Notes under the pieces: generated by a model
What the model was told of the DNA's origin: nothing
Database searches by the model: none
Seen by the model: the letters and a program-made list of their open reading frames with translations, nothing else
Translations under genes and position numbers: made by a program
In this document: positions 59,357-64,000 of the stretch, piece by piece
Layout of the letters: each line of letters begins with the position of its first letter
Numbering within the stretch: the stretch's first letter is position 1
Source of the DNA: Urechis unicinctus
Taxonomy: Eukaryota > Annelida > Polychaeta > Xenopneusta > Urechidae
Reading direction: 5' to 3'
Length of the DNA stretch: 64,000 bases
Assembly (NCBI GenBank): GCA_034190875.2
Contig: CM067356.1
Span: 35,132,682-35,196,681 of the forward strand

Positions 59357-60183
59357 ATGGACGATCAAAGCAAGAAACAAAACAAAAGGTGGAGCGAGAA
59401 AGAAGCTATTAACAGATTCACCAGCTAAGAAAATGAAGCGTGAGCTAGACCATCTGCGGCCTAACAAGAGGGTCTCTTTAAGATAGGCATTCCGGGAAGT
59501 GAGGAGTTGACGAATAAGCTGCAAAGTGTTTGCTGGACATGTAAGTAATCTCGTTGTATCATGAACATAACCCTGCTATCGAATCGGCCTGTATTGAATC
59601 GTCACCGATTAAATAAAATCTAAGGGCTTATTGTGAGTCCATTACTCTGTAAATTTCAGGTAGAGAAATTATTGCATCCTCTTGACCCCAATTCAATGGT
59701 GTTCGTCATACCTTGTCCGCATTCAAGTTGTGGCAATAGACCAAAACAGACATAGGGATCTTGCATATGCACTTAAGAAGGATGGTCAGCCAATGTAAGT
59801 CTCTCATGACCACTCAACTACACACTGACTAAATGTCTCATCAGAAAACAAAATACTGATGTCGCAAATGTATTGTGTTCTAGCTATTTGGTCATATAAT
59901 GCAATTTTGTTGTGTTACAGGTGCTGCACTTGCACAAGCAGTCAAAGACGTGGTCATCGAATAAGAGGCCAAGACTTACGCTCACATACCAGGTATGATG
60001 ACAGAAATCTTAAGGCCCAAGCAATGCGACAGCAATAATAACAACACCAACAACGCTCTGCTGATGACCCCGCAACATCAGTCTCAACATTGCTCATGTG
60101 CCAGACCATTTACCAAAGAAACAGTTGAGTTGCAAGTGTCTCGTTTTGATTACAAATATGATTTGGAAATTTGTTTTTGTTGA
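59357..60183 (+). pseudogene. Decayed three-exon gene of an uncharacterised invertebrate multi-copy family
   Basis: Three blocks have good splice borders. Exon 1 runs from about 59357 to 59540 (ACAT|GTAAGT). Exon 2 is 59660-59794 (TTTCAG| and CAAT|GTAAGT). Exon 3 starts at 59921 (TGTTACAG|). Introns are 119 and 126 nt. Protein-like pieces occur in order but in different frames: KRWSEKEAINRF, KKMKRELDHLRPNKRVSL, FKIGIPGSEELTNKLQ, LDPNSMVFVIPCPHSSCG, AIDQNRHRDLAYALKKDGQP, LHKQSKTW and EAKTYAHIPGMMTEIL. I recall the order FVPYP..SSCG, A(I/L)DHN.HRD, KDG, YSKRSK.W, KTY.YIP..M from unnamed multi-copy proteins in cnidarian and other invertebrate genomes. Frame changes and stops mean it is broken as it stands. 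A single frame from the ATG through both introns with six stops is also possible. Confidence 0.5.
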
Positions 60184-60640
60184 AATGCACTAATCTTCTA
60201 TTAGTCACATCCAAACTGTAATAGAAGAACTCATGGAATAGGCAAATAAATAATACATGTCACTTCTTTGATCATCAGGGCTAGAATTATGAACATAAAA
60301 AGTTAAATCTTAAGTTAATGTGTCATGACTAATTGACAAAATAATGTGTGCATAATTCTTTTTCCCTGCTTTTGAGAGACGAAACATTGACTTATATATG
60401 AATGCCCATTCCAAAAAACAAATGGACAATAAATTATGAGATTGTCGAAACAAAAATGTTCAGAACAAATAATACCACATGTTTTGTGAGACTAGGCATT
60501 TTCAACATTGGGACTTATTAGTATAATCCACACCAAAATACCAATAAGAACAATGAGATATTTCCTGATTAAAATTACAAATCTAAACATTTAAGCTTAG
60601 TATTTTACCACAACCTACTTTGTATTAAGCCTGTATGGTG
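60184..60640. other. Shared 3' spacer of two convergent genes
   Basis: A+T-rich, no open frame of note; ATTAAA and AATAAA-like words are common here, so none is assigned as a polyadenylation signal. Confidence 0.4.
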
Positions 60641-61056
60641 TCAATACTTGTCAAGGAAGAGGTATCTGATCTTCCATACACAACAGAAGGGAGTAACCCT
60701 CCTGTTGCACTCCCCCTAAAAGCTATGAATCCACAGAACCAATTGCTGATAGTCGCCGTGTCTCAGCATCTTCTTTTTTGGTCCTCGACAACCGCATCTA
60801 ACTCCCATAGCAAGTGCTACCGGTAACTGTTAATAACCTCAGTAACCATCGGGTCAAGCACAACTACATCTATCTGAGGTAGTGCATGTGTGCAAAAGTC
60901 TTGGCTGTTGGTGTAACATTGCCGCTCCACAGGGGTAGGCATTTCCCTACATTGAAGGCAGATGCAACGATCTGGTGGAGTGGTAGTTGTTGGGTGGTTG
61001 TAAGCGCAAACTGTGGCTGTCTGTCTAACCATCAACCAGCAACTACTGCACCCCAT
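60641..61056 (-). pseudogene. P2X7-receptor C-terminal-domain-like gene, broken
   Basis: From an ATG at 61056 the minus strand reads to CICLQC-REMPTPVERQCY, then SQDFCTH, VVVLDPMV and INSYR. A TAG at 60819-60817 interrupts, followed by HLLWELDAVVEDQKRR. Near the A6 run (60771-60776) the reading frame changes and continues MLRHGDYQQLVLWIHSF, a second TAG (60718-60716), then NRRVTPFCCVWKIRYLF and a TGA at 60643-60641. This follows the zinc-binding cytoplasmic ballast domain of P2X7: CxxC..(M)PT..E..C, then a LRH..Y....W block, then RR(V/I)xPxCCxW(K/R)IR. That domain also occurs without a channel in many invertebrate proteins, and no channel segment is seen here. One frameshift and two stops indicate a pseudogene, or an error in the A6 run plus two nonsense changes. 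Confidence 0.7.
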
Positions 61057-61213
61057 CTAAATCCAACCACCGCACAAAAATCTGAAAATACTATGAGTTA
61101 TCAAAAGTCTTCATTTTGATGGATTGAATATCTCCATTGCAAATCGCACTCTATGACCAAAATTGCATGAAGGATTTTGGAGTAGCTGAAGAGTGCAAAC
61201 TGCTGAGTTGTAC
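61057..61213. other. Spacer left of the transposon
   Basis: About 157 bp that would hold the promoter of the P2X7-like gene; nothing specific seen. Confidence 0.4.
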
Positions 61214-61218
61214 ATTAC
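61214..61218. other. Target-site duplication, left (ATTAC)
   Basis: ATTAC directly precedes CAGGTC and is repeated at 63979-63983 directly after GACCTG. Confidence 0.7.
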
Positions 61219-61377
61219 CAGGTCGCGGACTGACCGAAGAAAGAAGTACGTACCTCGATCGAGGTACGTACCTCGTTCCCAGTACGGCGCACCTCGATTG
61301 AGGTACGCATGATAGTCGTGCCACCGCTCTCTGCTGTTTTGGCATTTTATGACATCATTTTCTGAAATGTGATTGGC
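61219..61377 (+). repeat. Left terminal inverted repeat with palindromes
   Basis: Begins CAGGTC; a perfect 26-bp palindrome occupies 61246-61271 (arms GTACGTACCT and AGGTACGTAC around CGATCG). Then CCTCGTTCCCAGTACGGCG, a second imperfect palindrome (61288-61310), and at 61350-61377 TGACATCATTTTCTGA followed by TGATTGG. The last part contains a CRE-like TGACATCA and an inverted CCAAT word, so it could double as a promoter for the start at 61542. Confidence 0.8.
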
Positions 61378-61541
61378 TTTGAACGATTTAATTATGCAAT
61401 TATATTATGGCCTACATTTGGAACCAAATCTGTTGTTGTGAGCGATATCGGGCGTTCACTAGAAGAGGGTTTACTTCCATTATTCGACAGCGACTGCAAG
61501 TTTTTCGACGTTCATGATTAAAATTTTGTACACACACCAAA

Positions 61542-61550
61542 ATGGCAGAG
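61542..61550 (+). CDS. Candidate short first exon of a transposon-internal gene
   Basis: CACCAAAATGG is a strong start context; ATG GCA GAG is followed at once by GTAAGG, a near-consensus donor. This gives a three-codon first exon. Joining directly to the acceptor at 62124 would give a stop in phase, so another exon or donor would be needed. It sits about 165 bp inside the left inverted repeat, where a transposon gene is expected to start. Confidence 0.25.
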
Positions 61551-62124
61551 GTAAGGTCCATGTTTTCTCATTTACAAGTATATGATCTTATTATACATTA
61601 TATGTTATTCAAAATTCTATGGCATATTAATGAGCTATCGCTAATAATATAACACCCCTGTTGAACGATTTTTCTGAAACAATGGCGTATTGATGCGTTC
61701 GTACTAAAATCAAAGTATAGTGTACTTCCTTTTAAATTGGTGCCATAGTCTGATAGTAGATCGTATACAGATAAAAGAATGACACTTATGATTCATACGA
61801 CCGAACCGCAGGTCGAATGTAGCCTTTCCTGGTGGTGTTCTTATATAAGATAATTTGTTTTAGAAATTTGAAACCTCGTACTTATGAAGTGACATAGCCC
61901 CACTCTGACGGTAGTATACATATAAATCAACAAAACGTCGTGCACGGCATGAAGTGACAATGTCAGTTATTCCAACCAAATATCATTTACTCTGTTAATA
62001 GAGGGTGATATAAAAAATATCACAAGAATTGCTGGTTTGTGTTGTGTACTTAAACATTGATAATAATATTTAATGTTATGTATTTCACTAGACAGTGTCT
62101 GAATTACTTTGGTTTTTTTCCAGA

Positions 62125-62311
62125 ATTGAACAGCTATTGGCCATGCCATTTTCAAAACGGTGTGCTTCTGAAAGCCTTCATTCACAATGAGGATGTTTGG
62201 AAACTGGAAACCTGGTGTAAAAGAAAACTGTTGGATTCGGTTGGAAAAAACAATTTGTCAATTACACAAAAACTGCTCATAAGTTCTGTCAATCATGCAT
62301 TGACGAAGTGA
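62125..62311 (+). CDS. Coding-like terminal exon inside the transposon
   Basis: It follows a textbook acceptor (polypyrimidine TTTGGTTTTTTTCCAG, 62109-62124). One frame is open to TGA at 62309-62311: ELNSYWPCHF, LLKAFIHNEDVWKLETW, then KLLISSVNHALTK, with several Trp and charged residues. The stop overlaps AATAAA at 62311-62316, a possible polyadenylation signal. Another frame of the same DNA is also open over shorter parts (YTKTAHKFCQSCIDEVNKSI around 62258-62320), so the real frame is uncertain. No family was recognised. It converges on the minus-strand block that ends 29 bp further on. Confidence 0.3.
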
Positions 62312-62316
62312 ATAAA
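62311..62316 (+). promoter_or_regulatory. Possible polyadenylation signal AATAAA
   Basis: Overlaps the last base of the stop codon of the plus-strand exon. In an A+T-rich region AATAAA is common, so support is weak. Confidence 0.25.
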
Positions 62317-62339
62317 TCTATCCAGACTTGCACATTCCT

Positions 62340-62950
62340 TCAGCCGTTAGTGATGAGTCCGTGCCGCTGAAAGTTGGTTTCAACTCTCTCAATGAAGAAG
62401 CTATTCCTGTGAGGGGTGTACCAGGTCTTGCCTGAACAATAAACCCATCTGTTATTGTTTTCGTCTATATACTTAATCAGAATATTGCCCTTACGCTGCT
62501 GAACAAGTTCAAAAGACTTTGTACATATTATCCTCTTCCTCTCGTTTCTCCTAGGGCGGCATTCAGTACCATCAGATATGTATGCATTAGGTATTTTACC
62601 TGTGTGGTGTTTCCACTTTGGATCTCTGAAAGTTTAAATAATCGTTTTCAATATATTCCATTCCAAACAACAGAGACACATAGAGAATATTTTACTGTGG
62701 ATTCCATTTTCATGAAAACATAGGTACGGGCGCATTTTGTGCATAAGTCCTTATCTTTCCTCCTTGGAAGGGAAGAGGCTGTCCCCATTAAATCCAGCGC
62801 GGATAAGGTCAGGTAACCAGCGCCTCTTTGTCTTTCGGAATTAGATTTCAACGACATCATATCGATTTGCTCTCTGTTCCAAGCCCCTCCCCCCTTTCCG
62901 TTCTCAATGCCATCCCACCTTTTGAACATACTTTCCTCTAGTTTTGTCAT
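62340..62950 (-). CDS. Coding-like block(s) on the minus strand inside the transposon
   Basis: Two open stretches. The first, 62950-62648 (100 codons from an ATG), contains KDKDLCTKCARTYVF, a possible CxxC pair. The second runs from an acceptor-like ACTTTCAG (62626) through about 95 codons to TGA at 62342-62340. It is rich in basic and aromatic residues: DPKWKHHTGKIPNAYISDG, RRNERKRIICTKSFELVQQR, NNRWVYCSGKTWYTPHRNSF and FIERVETNFQRHG. A possible 70-nt intron (62695-62626, GTAAAA...TTTCAG) would join them, but the phases do not match cleanly. I could not assign a family. CTKC followed by basic and aromatic residues could be a zinc-binding nucleic-acid protein; this is a guess. Confidence 0.35.
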
Positions 62951-63823
62951 TCAATGTTGTAATATGTATGTCTGTATATTCATAGGTATATCAATTAATC
63001 CTATCTGTGTCATGACCTATTAAAGTAGCTTTATTCTGCGTTGTGTAACCTGTCCTAGATATATCATAGTTTTGTATCTTACTTATAGCATCAACATCAA
63101 ACGTATACCTTTAACTGTCAATCAGTCATAACGTTACTATGCTAAATTTCAGTACAACCTGATCGGTGACCCCTTGATTTTGTAAACAATCCATGCTAAA
63201 ATGATAATGTTCTTTACATATGTAATGATGCTCGTTTCCATCTGTAAAGCCTTAAATAATAACCTAACATCCAATTAAAACAATAACAAAAGTTTTCAAA
63301 AACTCGAACAGAACGGGCCAAAAAGTATGAAAACTTGCTGTTGTGGTGTTTTAGGGGGCATTCTGTTCAATATCAAACACCTGTTGCTTTGTTATTCTAT
63401 TTGAGAAGATCATTCATTTCTAAACACAACTGAACACGTATATGAACACTCTCAATCAGACCCGGGTGGTCAACAAGCGAGATTTGAAACAATCATGGTA
63501 CAGTGTACTTCGATTGGAGTACGCAAATATCGGTTGTGCAAATTGATTGACATGGGGTGTGATGTTATTATCCATAAGTCACAAATATGCCATACAAACT
63601 ATATTTCATATAATCTAGACAAACTATGCTTCGCAAAAAGTAAGTTTTTAACTTTGCCAAACTGATACCAAATGATTCTTGCCTCATTAATCTTCAGGAA
63701 AGTCACGCGATAGCGCCGTACTCAAGTTTAAAAACAAATATGAAAGCCCTCTCGTGCACGTGCAACGCTAAACATGGTCCCAAATTGAGGCTATGACAAC
63801 TAAGGGGGTTTCCACGATTTTAC
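62951..63823. other. Transposon interior, right part, no gene recognised
   Basis: No open frame of 60 codons. A further palindrome-like word GTACTTCGATTGGAGTAC lies at about 63505-63522, related to the terminal palindromes, so it may be a subterminal binding site. Confidence 0.45.
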
Positions 63824-63978
63824 CCAACCAAATCTCAGTAAATGATGTCACAATTTGCAAAACAGTTGAGAAAATTAATGTTTATGTATGCATACTTCAA
63901 ACCAAGTACGCCGTACTAGGAACGAGGCACGTACCTCGATCGAGGTACGTACTTTCGTCTGCGGTCATCTTTGACCTG
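63824..63978 (-). repeat. Right terminal inverted repeat with palindrome
   Basis: The reverse complement reads CAGGTCAAAGATGACCGC, a 22-bp perfect palindrome (63929-63950), CCTCGTTCCTAGTACGGCG, and further in TGACATCATTTACTGAGAT then GGTTGG, matching the left repeat in order. Differences are scattered, so the two ends have drifted since insertion. Confidence 0.8.
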
Positions 63979-63983
63979 ATTAC
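63979..63983. other. Target-site duplication, right (ATTAC)
   Basis: Copy of 61214-61218 immediately outside GACCTG. Confidence 0.7.
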
Positions 63984-64000
63984 TTTCAATTTCTCTCTCC

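Larger units (their letters stand above)
61219..63978. mobile_element. Complete-looking 2,760-bp DNA transposon, unassigned superfamily
   Basis: The element starts CAGGTC and ends GACCTG. It is flanked on both sides by ATTAC (61214-61218 and 63979-63983), as expected of a 5-bp target-site duplication. Its terminal inverted repeats run about 155-160 bp and are diverged, but share a palindrome core, AGTACGGCG, TGACATCATTT and TTGG in the same order. Inside are a Kozak-like ATG with splice donor at 61542, a plus-strand coding-like exon ending at 62311 and a minus-strand coding-like block ending at 62340, so the two are convergent. A CAG start with a 5-bp duplication suggests a hAT-type element, since some hAT groups use 5-6 bp. 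Transib also makes 5-bp duplications but usually begins CAC. No transposase catalytic motif was recognised, so it may be non-autonomous or novel. Confidence 0.75.

Noticed and set aside
59357-60183. Stop-codon reassignment (TAA/TAG read as Gln), suggested by one frame crossing both introns with six stops
   Set aside because: TGA also interrupts that frame, and the recognisable family motifs lie in several frames. Other candidate genes end normally at TAA or TGA, so decay is simpler.
60766-60780. Programmed -1 ribosomal frameshift at the A6 run in the P2X7-like gene
   Set aside because: An A-rich slippery site is present, but two TAG codons elsewhere in the same gene make decay or sequencing error simpler.
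62341-62390. Hammerhead-ribozyme-like order: TGATGA, then GAA, then a GTTG/CAAC stem with loop GTTT, then TC
   Set aside because: The invariant C before TGATGA is G, and the stem between TGATGA and GAA does not pair. The same bases lie in a better-supported minus-strand coding-like frame.

Overview
The window looks like eukaryotic nuclear DNA, most likely from an invertebrate animal. It is A+T-rich by eye, holds long (TA)n arrays, has GT-AG spliceosomal introns of about 119-162 nt, carries decayed LINE reverse transcriptase, and contains a domain resembling the cytoplasmic C-terminus of animal P2X7 receptors. No bacterial operon, rRNA, tRNA or CRISPR signal was seen. Species cannot be named from the sequence.

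Positions 1 to about 58,640 are almost gene-free. The longest non-microsatellite open frames (132-150 codons) are about what chance gives at this composition. The region is instead a mosaic of old, diverged repeats broken up by (TA)n arrays near 6.0, 15.9, 19.6, 22.4-23.7, 40.9, 47.7, 53.4 and 58.3 kb. A multi-kilobase segment, here called A, occurs three times: 1-6018 (+), about 33130-38850 (+) and about 53530-56470 (-). Copies 2 and 3 each sit next to a copy of the same two-exon gene for a putative secreted protein (X at 31640-32560, Y at 56880-57960). Gene plus segment A therefore form one large inverted duplication around roughly 45 kb. The two gene copies have decayed in complementary ways: exon 1 is intact in X, exon 2 in Y. 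Other repeats are R2 (three copies), B (two copies in tandem), a LINE fragment at 29.9-30.7 kb, and a palindromic AT satellite at 22.4-23.7 kb.

The last 5.4 kb is different, with no microsatellites and denser coding-like sequence. In order it holds a small ORF with a signal peptide (58745-58981, -), a decayed three-exon gene (59357-60183, +), a decayed P2X7-C-terminus-like gene (60641-61056, -) convergent with it, and a complete-looking 2,760-bp DNA transposon (61219-63978). The transposon has a 5-bp target duplication ATTAC on both sides, inverted repeats of about 155-160 bp containing perfect GTAC...GTAC palindromes, and two convergent coding-like blocks that I cannot assign to a family.

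Almost every recognisable coding piece has frameshifts or stops, so the window reads as a graveyard of duplications and mobile elements. The best candidate for something undescribed is the 2,760-bp transposon. The inverted duplication with its secreted-protein gene pair comes second. All homology calls come from memory of protein families; none was searched.
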